From Petrosia ficiformis (taxonomy: Eukaryota > Porifera > Demospongiae > Haplosclerida > Petrosiidae): DNA of 64,000 nt. Each line of letters opens with the position of its first letter. The first letter of the stretch is position 1. The notes under the pieces were generated by a model. That model did no database searches and was not told where the DNA came from. It saw nothing but the letters and a program-made list of their open reading frames with translations. Position numbers and translations under genes: made by a program. The stretch lies in NCBI GenBank assembly GCA_947044365.1, contig OX345639.1, positions 8,229,218-8,293,217 of the forward strand, written 5' to 3'. Of this stretch, positions 44,902 through 58,400 are shown piece after piece.

Positions 44902-47790
44902 TTATAAATTGCTATGATCATTACAATCTTTGAAGATCAGCAAATTGGGAGTGCTATCACTATTATACCAGGTTTACCAGAGATCATGTTTTTTTGATGG
45001 CCTGTTTGACAGAAGAAGTAGGTAAAACTATCAATGTATTCAGACACTCACGTTTTGCATAACTTCAGGGATGTGTTAATATCAGTGTAATTATAATATA
45101 CATGTAATATTGGTTAGGTACTTGGCCATTACTCCAGCCTGTTAATTGAAAACTAATGATATTACCAGTCTTTCTCACTTACTATACAATCCGTTGCAAA
45201 TGATGTATTTGTAGCCAAAAACATTACATTAATACAAATACATATTGATAATTAAAATCATATATGTAGCTATCTACTATTTAACTTACCACTTAGTATA
45301 GTAGTTTCCCCATTAATCCACGGACCATCAATGTTCACAGCCTGTTAACATTATTAAATAATTTACATATGTATAATGTATATATAATAATATTTCAACA
45401 TACACTTGGTTCTGTCAACACAAAGTGACAAACCATACAAATTTGTAATTAGGTTTACAGTTTACACAAAACCCCAATTAGAAAAGGTACAGGTGAAGAA
45501 ACTGCTCAGAATATTTATTCTAATACAAGGTCTAAACTGAATGTAAACATACTTTAGGTTTATCATTTCATTTCATTTCATTTGTATATCTAATAAAAAC
45601 TAAGTCTATTAATTTGCATGATGCTATAAAGAATATGGAAAAGAAGTATAATAAATATGTGCAATTATAATTTTTAATAACTATACAGGTAAAACAAAAA
45701 TACTATTAACATTCATGACCTTGAAGTTATACAAACTTGTATTATGTTAATATCTGCCATGTATATCATAATTAAAATAGGTTGCTTTCGCCTCAGATGA
45801 GGCTGATGATACAATGCAGCCATTCTGATTTTCTCCTCCACCAACCATTACAAAATGTACTCCCTGTGTAACAAAAAAAAACATTTAACATAAAAATCAT
45901 TTGTTAATGTGTTAACAGGTTAATATCTGTATAATTATAATAATGCATCAAAAAAATCTAAAATGTTACATCATTATGAGTGGTTCATCATTATGAATAC
46001 TGTTAGTTGAAATAGACTAGAAAAGTCGAAATAGAACCTTACATTAGTATAATAAAACATATATGCAATAACTTTAAAAGCCTAATTTTATAAAAGTATT
46101 GTTTAGCAATTCAATAATAATAATTATAAGAATACCAATTTTACTGCCTCCTTTATGTTTTTGTTTATTGCTTCTAATTTTGAGCCACTTATTGACATGC
46201 TAAAATAAAATGAATAATCATGATTGCATGAATAACCTCACATGTATCACTCTGCAACTGGTTTCTTTTTACTTTGCACATGATCATTGACTGCCCATTC
46301 TATACTCTCAATAACATGTCTGTAAAATAGAATTAAAGTGGGGGAAAATATAGACTAATCGTAGACCTACTGAACACTACCTGATTCATTTCTATTGAGC
46401 ACCTTCATAGCTATAGCTGTAGCTAGTCCATATTTGTTAGATATAACTATACCACCAATATGGGTACCATGTCCATTTTCATCTGTTTCAGGTGAAGGAT
46501 TATCAACTGTATCTATACCTCCCTTTGCACACCCTCCAAATTCAGGATGTGTGCCACTAATAAATGGAGAGAGAGAGAGAGTGAGAGTAGCTTTAGAATA
46601 TATCAACTACGAATTATAATGTAAGCATTTACTTCTTGTCCATTCCCTATAAAAAAGGCATTAGCAAGATGAATATGTCCTGTCTAAAAGGTCAATAGTA
46701 TAAATTATGCTGTTTCAGTGAATTGCAATGCGCTGTTATGGCAAAGTGTTAAAGACTTACAACTTATAAACATACTTGTCGCTTGTCTCTGTAACAATTC
46801 CCTGTGAGAATATTAATTATTATTGCAAAATTTTATTAAATCACTCATTTGTGATTCACCCATTGAGTTGTACATTATTGATTTGCTAACCTCCTGAATA
46901 GGAGTTTTTAGTTCAGTTTAATTGTAAACATTATACTTACCTGATTCTTCTCAATATATTTCACCTCTGGCATCATATAAATCTTGTCTCTCAAACTATT
47001 TAACAAATGAGGCTATAATTATATAGTGAATTAAGTTTGATATACTTACTTGCGATTCATCTTACCACTGTAGCCATGAAATGAACCAATACTATAATTG
47101 TTCAGCAGTTTGTTCTCTCTAGTCTTGTAGGATATCATTAGGTCCAGTAATGACATATGTTGATGAACTTAATACAAATATAATAATAGAGAATTATTAT
47201 TAGTAATTATGCTTATGACTATTGTATACATTAGCGACTCTTCATGTAGGAATGAACTTCTAGTTTGACTGCGTGACATCACTAATTGTCAGAGCCACAC
47301 AGAATAATGCAACTACCTTAACTATGTATGCAACATATTTGACACAAACATAAATTTAGTAATCTCTGTGAGTCTGTGGGAAGCAATCATAGAGCCATAA
47401 ACATTACACTGTAAAATGTGATAAGTATACATTTTTCTAACTGGTTGGAAGGACCTCAAAACCATCGCACTAAATAGCTGACATGAGAAATAAACACTTC
47501 AAATATCAATAGTGTGTTAAGATGGCCATGCCTATTATTATCCATTGAAAATATTGTCAACTAGGATAATAGGTGTTTAAACGGCGGTGTGTCCCCATCT
47601 TGTTTCACATAATTATATTATATATCATATCTACATCAAAATGCTTTTTAGTTGAGACTATTTTTCCACTACCCTTTTCCTCACTGACACTGAAGACAAT
47701 AATATACTGATTTCTATATGTGCCACATATATTAGTTGCGCCGCACACATAACCTGCAATGCAGGTATCCAATATACTCTTCACTACCAT
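44902..47790 (-). pseudogene. Decayed subtilisin-like protease (S8), tandem paralogue
   Basis: Minus-strand pieces match, in order, the intact neighbour at 48.0-55.2 kb: prodomain I9 pieces (YRNQYIIVFS near 47.7 kb; HQHMSLLDL to LNNYSIGSFHGYS at about 47170-47075; LRDKIYMMPEVKYIEKNQ at about 46994), the His region (TDENGHGTHIGG, 46606-46380), WAVNDHV, SMSISGSK, GVHFVMVGGGENQ, NIDGPWINGETT, AGVMAKYL and TPNLLIFKDC. Catalytic Asp is lost: EVNAYIIIRS then a stop replaces NAYIIDT. The oxyanion Asn is replaced (GGGEN for AAGNEN). The exon with the catalytic Ser (GTSMASPHV) and the one with the FSNWG region are not found. No signal peptide exon is seen. It is a dead copy or, less likely, a pseudoprotease with missing exons. 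Confidence 0.8.
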
Positions 47791-48035
47791 TGATTGTTTT
47801 TCCTAAGTATACAACATACAATTACAGCTTCTTTTGCAGTTGTGATGCAGTATAATTGCAACCCTGGTTTTATCTATTAAATTTTGCAAAAACCAAAGAG
47901 GTAAATATTAAACGAAAAAAAAATCACTTAGGTTCAGCTGTAAATAAAATCAGCAAAAAATATCCTCTCATACACTTAATAATAATTATAATCAAATTCA
48001 AAGTATGTATATAATTATAATTATATACTTAGCCT

Positions 48036-51000
48036 TTATTTGCAGTCCATAAAGATAAGCAGATTAGGAGTGGTTCCTTTTGAACCCGTTAGACCTGCAA
48101 TCTTGTCTTCAGTAGCTCTGTTTCATGAAATTTATAATAATCCTTCAATATGCAGTATAATTACTCACACATTCTGAATGTAATCAAGCATTGCTTCTGG
48201 AGATTCATCAATATCTATACCTTCAGAGCACATTGGGTCTGTGAGATATTTGGCAATAACTCCAGCCTGTACATATAATATTATATTTCCATGCATGGAT
48301 AAATATCAATGATTACCTACCACATGAGGACTTGCCATTGATGTACCTGAAATAAAGTCGGAGAAAATGAATTAAGGGGAATACACTTTTGTAAAATAAA
48401 TTTATGTGGACAAACTTTATAAGTTTGAATTTTATCTCAATAGCTACTTATAATCACATAACCAGGATAGTTAAAACTAAAACATGATAGTTGGTTTTCT
48501 CACTTATGTAGAATCGTTGATCACAGGCCAATGGCCTCAAATAATGAAAGGGAGTCTATAGTATATATTATTGTAATTATACATAATATTATACATACCA
48601 CTTATTGTATTGGTTCCTCCATCAATCCATGGACCTAGAATATTCACACCCTAAGTGTAGTGTATGTAATTAAAAATTGTTCAATATTTAACATAATTCT
48701 TTTTGACTGTTTAATCAATAATTTTAGTTTTTAATTATAAATGTGTTTGTGAAAAACAAGAAAAAAGTATCCCTTTGTGGTTTCCAGCATTAAGTAATCA
48801 TGGATCATTTTCTCATGCCACAGCCTACTATAGTTTTTATTTTGATTCTCTTCTTACCTTTAAAGGATATCGTAGAACTTTAGGAATATTAGTTCCAGCA
48901 TCTATGTAAGCCATAGGTGGCGGAAGAACTTAGTGATTGGTGGGGCTAGATTCCGCACGCAAAAAAAAGGTAATTATCTAATTATTCATGAGGGGTGTGA
49001 TCAATATTTATTGATTGATCGATTAATGATGATAATAAAAATGGCGGATTGTTCTGATCATCATTATTTTTGTAGATTAGATGTAGACTTCGACTCACTT
49101 AGTTGATTATTTCATGGTATTTGATGTGACTGATTTTAGGAAGTGTGCCCAAAATCTTGCTAATTGATTTATTAATTTTTGGGGTTTGTAATTGGTGGGG
49201 CTTAGCCAAGGCATTAGTGGGGCTTAAGCCCATCAGACTATAACACAAAACTGGGGTCCTGCAGAATTTGTGCAGGGCCAATCAAAATTAAAGTAGTCAT
49301 GCTTCGTCATGAGAAAAGATGGCGGCAATATGCTATTTAGAAAAGAAGATTGACTATATATAATAGCCTGAATCGCAAGCAGCTAAATGTATTTAATGCA
49401 ATATCAACAAATACTTTTCACAGTGCTAGTTTTTATGTTATACTTCATTGATAATGACTCTGAGCATAAACTGGCATGTCAATTGAGTCTGTACTCTGTT
49501 GTAGAACAAGTAGCAGAGACCATATTAACAGCTATAATCAGTATTAGTTGCCACTATGGATAATAGAGTGTTCCACTCTATTCATAACTTAAGTGATTAT
49601 TGGTAAATTTAATTAAAACTATTTGTAACTTGTTAATGTCACGTGACAGTTTGCAATGTTTTTTGATGAGAGTCTCCAGACATTCCCATCCCATTACGCA
49701 TTACACTGGTGACATGAGACCAATATCCAGATTGGAATAATGCAACTTCCTTAACTACGTGTACGCATAAGAGACACATTAATTGGATGTGGAAAGCAAT
49801 CATAGGGATGGCCCTGAGGGACATAATTAAATTAGACTTATTAATAAAATTTATAACTTGGACTGGAAAGGATAAAACTTACAGGACCAATAATTTCAAC
49901 ACATGTGCCCCAGTTACTGAAATATGCAATTTGATCAGCACTATCACTAGCTGCCACAGTGATGCTAAAGAAAACAAAGCATGGTGTCAAATAAATTAAT
50001 AAAAGTGGATTAGTTTGCTACATACGATTTAGATGAAGCTGGTGATACATTACAAGCATCCTGATTCTCATTACCAGCAGCAACAACAAAGTGGACCCCC
50101 TAGATGATGAGAAGAATAATGATTAGCAGCTGTTGTAGTCTTTATGTATAATCATATTTAAACTACAGGGCTTGCAGTCTCTGCTAATACAATAGCATCA
50201 GCAGTAAAGCAAAAAAAGTGATTAATTAAGAAGAAAATAATCATCACAGAAACAATTATTATGTATGAGTAATTTTACTTGTCCTATTGCACTCTCTACT
50301 GCGGCATTCATCGCAGCTGATCTACCACCACCAAGTGACATACTGAAAAAAAAATGGATTAAAAAAACATTATAGGTAGGTATGTACATTAATTACTAAC
50401 TTCGCTACTGATTTCTTTCCACTTGATACATGATCACTAGCTGTCCAGTCAACACCTGCAATAACCTGCCTACAAAGAAATGCATCATTAATTCAATAAA
50501 TTTCTATTATATTTATATATATAATTAATAATTATGTATAATTATATATACTATGATCATATTTTCCTACCATACATATCCAATTGAAGCCCGGGTATAT
50601 ATTTTTTATATATACCTGTTACTAGGTTGATATTTTTACATATACTACCTCGACAACATGCACAAAGATGGAAGATCACTGTATGCTGAAATTCCTTGTA
50701 ATGAATAAAATTTAATGATGAATTATAAAAATTGATACACTTCCACAGAAAAAATGTCCATCCAATCATGTGTTAATTATACATCCATGAAGATCCATTA
50801 ATCTCAAACACATTCTCTTTGTCTGCACGGCTATGTGATGCAATCATTTGTGGCTCTGCTCACTTGCCATCATTGTTGTAGGTTTAGAAACCTTTACACA
50901 TTGCTGATCACTTGTTCGCTCAAATTGACGAACACCACCAACACTCAAATACCCTGACCGCTCCATAATGAGTTTCTCAGCATGGAACTTAAGCGAACGA

Positions 51001-51461
51001 GTGATAAGCAGCATGTAAAGGTTTCTAAACCTACAACAATGATGGCAAGTGAGCAGAGCCAACTTATCTCACAAATGATTGCATCACATAGCCATGCAGA
51101 CAAAGAGAATGTGTTTGAGATTAAGGATCTTCATGGATGTATAATTAACATTAACTCAAGTAGCTAATAAGCGGATGGACATTTTTTTCTGTGGAAGTGT
51201 ATCAATTGTTATAATTCAGCATTCATTACAAGGAATTTCAGCATACAATGGTCCACCATCTTTGTTCATGTTGTGGAGGCAGTATATGTAAAAATATCAA
51301 CCTAGTAACAGGTATATATGCAAAAATATATACTTGGGCTTCAATTAGAAATGTATGGTAGGAAAATATAATCATAGTATATATCATATATATAATGATT
51401 ATGCCTGTTTAGTTTATATACGATATATACACCTCATAATCATTATAAATTATATATATAT

Positions 51462-51511
<50 letters not shown>

Positions 51512-54500
51512 TACATATATATATAATAATTAATTAATTATAATCATATTATTAATATTATAGTTCATAGCTCGTACATTTCAATTGCTGTGTATGTTAT
51601 GATGTGAAAGACTTACTCATAAGTCCCTGAACCATTTCTATTGAGCACCTTCACAGCTATAGCTGTTGCTTTCCTAGCCAGTCCCCATGGGTTAGACATA
51701 ACTGTACCAGCAACATGAGTCCCATGTCCATTTTCATCTGTTCTAGGTGAAGGACTATCAACTGTATCTATACCCCACACTGCACGTCCTTCAAAACCAG
51801 GATGTGTTGTCTCTATACCACTAAAATCGACAAAAGTTAGTTATTCAAAATCATGAAGAAGACTGCTTTGGTACTAAACTTATATCATACACACAGATTC
51901 CTATAATAGTCATGTTCTGATTATCATTATGAAAATAGTAGAAGGTATTCTTTAAGAAAAACTTTTTGGTCTAATGTCATTTTCTACTATTAAAGTATTA
52001 ATTTACAAGTTACATTTTATTTTTAACAAGAGCATGGGAAGATTATACAATATGGGGTGCAAGAAAGGTAAAAAAAAAAGGCCCTGAAGTCATTTCAAGA
52101 TAAGCAAATGCCAACATTTGGAATTTTGAATTTAACTTCTATCTTTCTCACTATATTAACCTATGCTCTGATATTTATAAAACAACATCCTTTTGATATT
52201 TAACTTTAACACTATAATGAGGGTATGGATCCTGGTAAATATGAATGTTTAATGTATTTTTTGCTATTGATAAACTAATGATATTTATGTGAACTGTTTG
52301 TATAGTGAAGCCAGGTTCCCACTATGAATATGGTTTATAAACATTATACACTGTTTTGTGGTATTACAGCTATTTGGATTCCTCAGGGCTCCGCCCTCAG
52401 GATCCATATAGCTGTAATCTGCTAAAGCAGTGTATAATCTATATGTGTATCACTACAAAGTTGAAAATGTCCTTTAACTTCTTTCCATTCTCGTATTATT
52501 TAAATGAACCATACAGTTTGCAACATTTAATATTTCACTTACGTATCAATAATATATGCATTCACTCCCTCTCCACTACCTGTATATATAACATGAGAAA
52601 TTTACATAAAAGGGAGTTGAATTTTGTAACACGCACATGCATCATCATATGAGTAATCAGAGTCTCTTGATAGTTCTCTGGATGTTGTACGTACAAGTCC
52701 CTTATAACGGAAGAGTGCAATACATGTATTATTTATTATATACTCCACTTTACTTACCCAAATAGAATTTGGTTCATCTGTACAAAACTGTTGATATGCC
52801 TTGACTTCCTGTATAATACAATTAATATTGCAGATGACCAAATACACAGCTTACAATATTTTTGTTATTAATTTCTGTCAGTGGCACAGTAAAAACAATT
52901 TGGCTTTTTAAGTACTTAATTTGCAATTGACCATCTTGAATATAAATTATGTTCATACATATCATACTATTGTAAATAGTATGTATATATGATAAATATT
53001 CATGAAACTCACTATAACACTATAATAAATAAGATTAATAAAAAAAACATTTTCAATAAAAATGGAAGATGTAGGGATGTTAAAACCCAAAAGGTATGCA
53101 AACAAGGTCGGGAACACTATAATAATATTATAGCTAAGTAAACAAGAAGACTAATGTGATATCTGGCAGTTTTGAAACAGCTGCATTCCATAGTAATCAC
53201 AGCTAGCTTAGTAATTCTCCCACTACTAGTACAATAGGAGTTAAAAGCACAAGCAACCTGACTCATTCTATAGCACTCCACATCACCAGTTCAAGTGAAA
53301 GATGAAATTCATGTGAACATGTAAAATAATTAATTTGCATATTGAATTTTATCATTGTATGTATTATATGTGCAATGTATAATATACACATTTCAGAAAC
53401 TCATGAATTGAAGTGTATAGGTGGTAGTGATGTTTTGTTAACTATAACTATGTAAAACCCTTTTTAGTATGGCATTTTGACTTTTAGTTAATGAAACTAT
53501 AACTAAATTATAGGTCTACTGCCATAAATATAATGTAAATTAGTCAATAATCGGTACTTTAAATTCATTAACTAAAACTAAAACCTTTTTAGTAAGCATA
53601 ATTTTTAGTTAATTAAACTAAAACTAAGCTAAAAACTAGGCAAAATATAACCACGGCAGCCAATTTTTTCTTGTGTTATTTTTACACCGAGTGCTTAGAG
53701 AGAGGTATCATATTCTCTGTTACATCTAAATTTTGTTATCATTGCAGGCTCAATATAATTATGTCTATGATAAGTTTCACTTCTAACAATTGCATGTACA
53801 AGTGAACACTGAATACACTATTAAATAAAACATATACCTGATTCCTTTCCACATATCTCACTTCTGGCATCATGCGAATCTTATCTCTCAATCTATTATA
53901 ATATATAAATAACATTTATAAAACACAGCAAAAATATTTTGATTAACTGCTTACTCATCATTCGTCCTAACACTATAGCCACGGAACGTATTAATATGAT
54001 ATGTGTGTAGCAGTTTGTTTTCCTCATCCTTGTCATAAAGTGCAATTTGTTCAGCAAGAAAAACATGATGCTGACGAACTAGGGAGAAACAAAGTCTCTA
54101 TGATAATTTATAGTTGTTTATATATGCTTCCTCTTGCATTTTTAAAGGATAGTGAGTTTTTTAATAGTCCGACACATATAAACGTTTTATACTGAATCAA
54201 GTGAACATCATCTGATTTAGATCATAAAGATTTTAACAGTAAATTTCATGATAAATATAAACAATAATTTTATTTAGGATACCACTGTTTGCTTGAGGCA
54301 TTACAGCTTTGCACATTTTGCATGTGAATAGTATTATCTGTGAGACATGTGATTTAGTTTACTCCTAACGAATATTATTATCTTTTGGCTCCTGACAAAT
54401 GAATATACTTGTGACAAAGTACATCGCTGGTGCATGATCAATGTCTAATCATGATGTCTGGTTTGCTTGTTGTGTTACCCGGCCTAAGGTGGATTCACTA

Positions 54501-55240
54501 CAGCAGTTAACTCTTATGTTGCTTATGTATTTCTCTATAGATTACACTAAATTATAACAATTCTGTAGGAAATAGAAAGCTTTTCTATATCACTTCAGGT
54601 AGGTTGGTGAAGGGGAGAATGGTGGATTGATGTACACAATTTAACCCTGAATCCTATCCTAGGATTGAAAATGTGACCCCTAGGATTGAAAGCGTGCCCT
54701 ATATAGTAAAGACAACCACAAAATTACTCTTGACTTTTCTGATAAAGAAAAGTAAACCAAAGAGCTCACAAGTTAAATTTTGATATGAAGTCTGTAATAT
54801 TAAATTTTTATGCAGTAGTACATACATACATGATTATATTACCCATGAGTCTATCCCTGCAAAAAAAAAAAGATCTGGTTGCATTTTAATATATTTCCTT
54901 GTTTATGCAAAGCTATGACATCGTGACAGTTAATGAGTTGATGTTTCATTCAGCTTGAATCTGACTTTGTACTTTTGCAACCGGACACTTTCTCATAATG
55001 TTATGTCTGTTTGAAATAATGCTGCATGCAAACATACCCTTTTCTTCTGTAATATCTTCATTAAAGATAACTATATATTCGCCCTTAACAGCTGTCTGGG
55101 AATCTTCAGCGAGAAGGGGAGCTGCAGAAAAGATGTGTACTATGATGAGATATTGCATTAGTAATAATCGTCTTACCCATTTTAACGCTCAGGGCTGTAG
55201 CGACAGCCAAAATTGCTGCAAGGAAAACCAAAGATTTCAT
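48036..55240 (-). CDS. Secreted subtilisin-like serine protease (S8A, proteinase K-like), intact, 16 exons
   Basis: Exons (minus): 55240-55177, 55121-55038, 54078-53955, 53892-53838, 52808-52758, 52700-52637, 52579-52543, 51820-51617, 50469-50401, 50342-50279, 50099-50026, 49964-49883, 48650-48599, 48346-48321, 48266-48169 and 48117-48036. They give 409 aa with continuous phase. Signal peptide MKSLVFLAAILAVATA; an I9 inhibitor prodomain (GEYIVIFNEDITEEK, then HTYHINTFRGYS and MPEVRYVERNQ) at about 35-125; then the peptidase. The triad is complete: D159 in YIIDTG, H192 in GHGTHVAGT, S344 in GTSMASPHVAG, with oxyanion N282 in AAGNEN. The NMSLGGG substrate-binding strand is present. It is expected to be made as a zymogen and secreted. 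Introns carry a large foldback element (50557-51375) and MITE copies. The start lies 244 bp from the HAUS5-like gene. Confidence 0.95.
50557..51375. mobile_element. Large foldback element in the protease gene
   Basis: The left arm (about 50557-50960) and right arm (about 50975-51375) are long inverted copies: ACCTGTTACTAGGTTGATAT, ACACTTCCACAGAAAAAATG, GATCACTTGTTCGCT and TGTAGGTTTAGAAACCTTTA pair with their complements. The arms enclose only a few bases. Short ORFs on both strands are mirror images. It sits in one intron of the intact protease. Confidence 0.88.
51459..51505. repeat. (TA)n microsatellite
   Basis: An uninterrupted TA run next to the right arm of the foldback element in a protease intron. 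Confidence 0.93.
53450..53650. repeat. TTTTAGTTAACTAA-type dispersed repeat
   Basis: A representative of a repeat family built of AACTAAAACTAAAACCCTTTT and TAGTTAATTAAACTAAAACT blocks. Other copies or parts lie near 2800-2890, 9910-9975, 19490-19600, 38065-38165, 58590-58680 and 62865-63577. The last is bounded by GTAGTGTTGTTTTA and TAAAACAACACTAC, the likely termini. Confidence 0.7.
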
Positions 55241-55484
55241 GATTTGTCTAATCCGATTCTCGTTGCTACAGTTCAGTTAGACTAAATGGGGGGGCCTGGT
55301 AAAAGTGGTAAGGTATGTATACTCAGTACTAGGCGGGGCTGATCATCACATGATGACTATAATCATAGATATTTTATACCGGATGACTTTCTGGCGCCGC
55401 TCTGGGGACAAATGCACGTGGGCTGGGTAGCCGGATATACCCGGGATTTGGAAGTAGCCAGTAATTACTAATTTCCCGCCAAGT
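55241..55484. promoter_or_regulatory. Bidirectional promoter interval, protease / HAUS5-like
   Basis: 244 bp separate divergent start codons. The segment is locally more GC-rich (GGCGCCGCTCTGGGG, GCACGTGGGCTGGG) than its surroundings and contains an E-box-like CACGTG. Promoter function is inferred from position. Confidence 0.55.
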
Positions 55485-58400
55485 ATGGATAAGTTATTAG
55501 CTGAGTGGAGTAGTTCTGAGGGAATAGATTCAGATGATTTGATGTCAGTAAGACAGTAAGTATTATTAATATGTAAACAAATTAATTAAGGTTGTATCTT
55601 ATTACCTATGCATATTCATTTAAAAGACATTGACTAAAAAATATCTTAGCTCAGTCTGACTCATGATGACAGCTATTTTGAACTACTTATGTACTTTACC
55701 AACTTGGGGATTCTTTCATAAGGAAGTGCTAATAACCATTTTCAATGAGCAACAATGTACCATATCTCAAGTGGCCCAGTGTAGGGGGATTTGATTTTTG
55801 GCCTCTTCTAACAGTTTTAGAAATTGCTTTTAAATATAAATCAGGCTAATAGTTTGAAAATGTGCTAGTTACCATAACTTTTTAGCATAGCTGGAAGGCG
55901 TTTTGGCCTGAATGATGCCGAATGAAAGACAGTACTTTTCAAGTTTTAAAAATGTAACAATAATCCAAATCACTAAAAAGCACGTTTTTGCATTGCTTAG
56001 TTAAAAATGTGCTTAAAATTATGCTTGAACCTTCAAGGTGCTTAAGCTTGTGCTCAAACCACTTCTATCTGATGAACTGTGCATGAACACTTTACAGCCC
56101 GAAGCACTTTCTAAAGTGCTTCGCTCCATATTTAACATACAGTAGCTATTTATAGCAACAAGCCCCTAGTCTACATGTCATTCATAGCATTTGTAGTTGT
56201 GTGTTTATAATACATGGTGCCCTCATGATTATAACCAGGAGCTTTTGAGCCCCATGAAAGAGCGTCAAACTCCATTATATTTTTTAAAACCATTTGTTGT
56301 CGAATCACACCTGTGCAAACTTCCTTATATGATAAACCGCCATAAGACTGTGTGAGTGTTTAAGTAGGTGTGATAAATGTTTATTAAAAATTAAAATTAT
56401 TATTATTGCATCTCATAAGATGGTACAAGTAGTCTGTATAATTCTCCACTGCTTTCCAGACAAACAATACGGATATAGTCAGCAAAGGATAAGTGCTACC
56501 AAACTCTGCAAAAGTGTCAAAGTACTATGTTAACAGTTAGTTTGAAATGTCCCGTCTTCTAAGAAGTATGTGACATTGGTTCTTTTAACAAATTTTATCT
56601 CTACTAAACGACGAATCTTCTTCAGACTGTGGCTTGGCTGTTCTTCTGTGTGAGTTTGTTTTGACATTTTTTTTCTTGACTGTGATTCTAATAATTGCCC
56701 ACCCACACAAAGCGAAAACTTATCTTATACCTGGCCTTTTGACCATATTTGGAGTTTTGCTGAAAGTGTGATTGGACAACAGATGGTTACTGCAGTTTGA
56801 CGCTCCTTCACGCTTTTTTACAGCACTCATATCTGTAATTATATATGCATATTAATGACATGTTCACATTTATAGATGTTTGGGTAATGAAAATCATGAA
56901 CTGTGGGAATTTGTATCAAACTTACTCGGTATGAAAAGGTAATTGAAAATATAACAGATAATGATCATAGTACTATAAATATATAGAGAAAAAAGTATCC
57001 CTATGATTGCTTTGTGTTGTCCAATATTCAGTAATAATGTCTGACTTTCTCATGCCTGAAACTGCCAATTACACTCATTTTTTTTGATTATCTACTCTCC
57101 TTACTTTTTAAACGATCTTGTAGAACTTTAGCAATATAATACTATGATACATGCAGCTTTCTTTCTCCTGTACTGTAACTGTACACCTCAAGCATGTGTT
57201 CTATTACGTACCACACCCATTAATTTACCAAGCCCCTTGGAATGACACAACTTCCTTAACTACGTACATTTGTATATAACGCATAGTCATGTACATGTAT
57301 GTGACAAGCATATACATGTATATATATTTCGAATGCATGGGAAAGCAATTGTTGGGATGGGCCTGTGGACCATATTAGCCCTCCACCTACACAGTGGTGA
57401 TGGTTAACGAGAGTAGTAATTCGATCATCTTTCTAACCAGATCTGTCCTGTTGTATTGCATATTGCAGGCACAGGACAATACAGTATCACGATATTTGTT
57501 TATTAGAATTAATAATTAAAACGTTCTAAAAATAATAAAAATCCTGTTTAGTTGTAATTGTCAAGAGATGATATACATGTACATGTACATGTAAGAAATA
57601 ACTTGTAATCTATCCTCAGTAGCCTGTTACTTGTACATGCATGTTTAGAATTAGGTAACTTTGGCTTTACTGAACTTCCCACTTGAGTCAATACCCATCA
57701 CAATAATATAAAAAATATCATTATATGAGTACATATCAATCAGTATTGCACATCTCTACTGGGTTCATATAATGACGCAAAACCTTGTGTTGCATCTGCT
57801 GCATTGTAATAAAATTCTGAAAAACGAATGCAACGATAGGATCAGATCCTATCCTCACATTACATTGTGTCTACGATGTTGAAAGTCGTGTTTACAATAC
57901 AATATTGATGTGATGCAAAGAAATGCAAGGCTTTGTGTCATTATGTGAACCAACCTTTGCTCATATACAGTACTTGACATTATTAAGTTTACATACTATC
58001 ACTGCACTTCTATTGAACACAGTGTACATTGTGAGTGAAGTACACTGTACTTCAAAATTTGAATGTACTACACAGTATTTCGCCTAAGTAGTAAGTACTA
58101 TGCTATCACACACAAGTGTAAAGGGAATTCACACAATACAGTACAGAGTAGTACTATAGTATTACTTAGAAGTACAGTTGACTATCACCTTGTTAAAGTA
58201 TAGCTCCCATCATAGTATGTAAACTTAATAAAGTCAGGTACTGTTACTACTGTAAGTACATGTATGTGTACATTTAATTTTCTGGTGTACATGTAGATGT
58301 GCCGAGAGATTTGAAGAGGTCAATGATAAATATGAACTACATGATGAACAGAAACAATTAAAGAAAAGTCTACAATCACAAAGTATAGCTGTTAATCAAT

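Noticed and set aside
49639..49824. Minus-strand ORF ending in HQKTLQTV, similar to the KTLQTV of the small secreted protein
   Set aside because: The rest is the ATCCCTATGATTGCTT repeat; the six-residue match is probably chance.
54855..54868. Tiny exon-like GGATAGACTCATGG between prodomain exons 2 and 3 of the intact protease
   Set aside because: Its inclusion shifts the frame. Joining 55038 directly to 54078 keeps the prodomain in frame.
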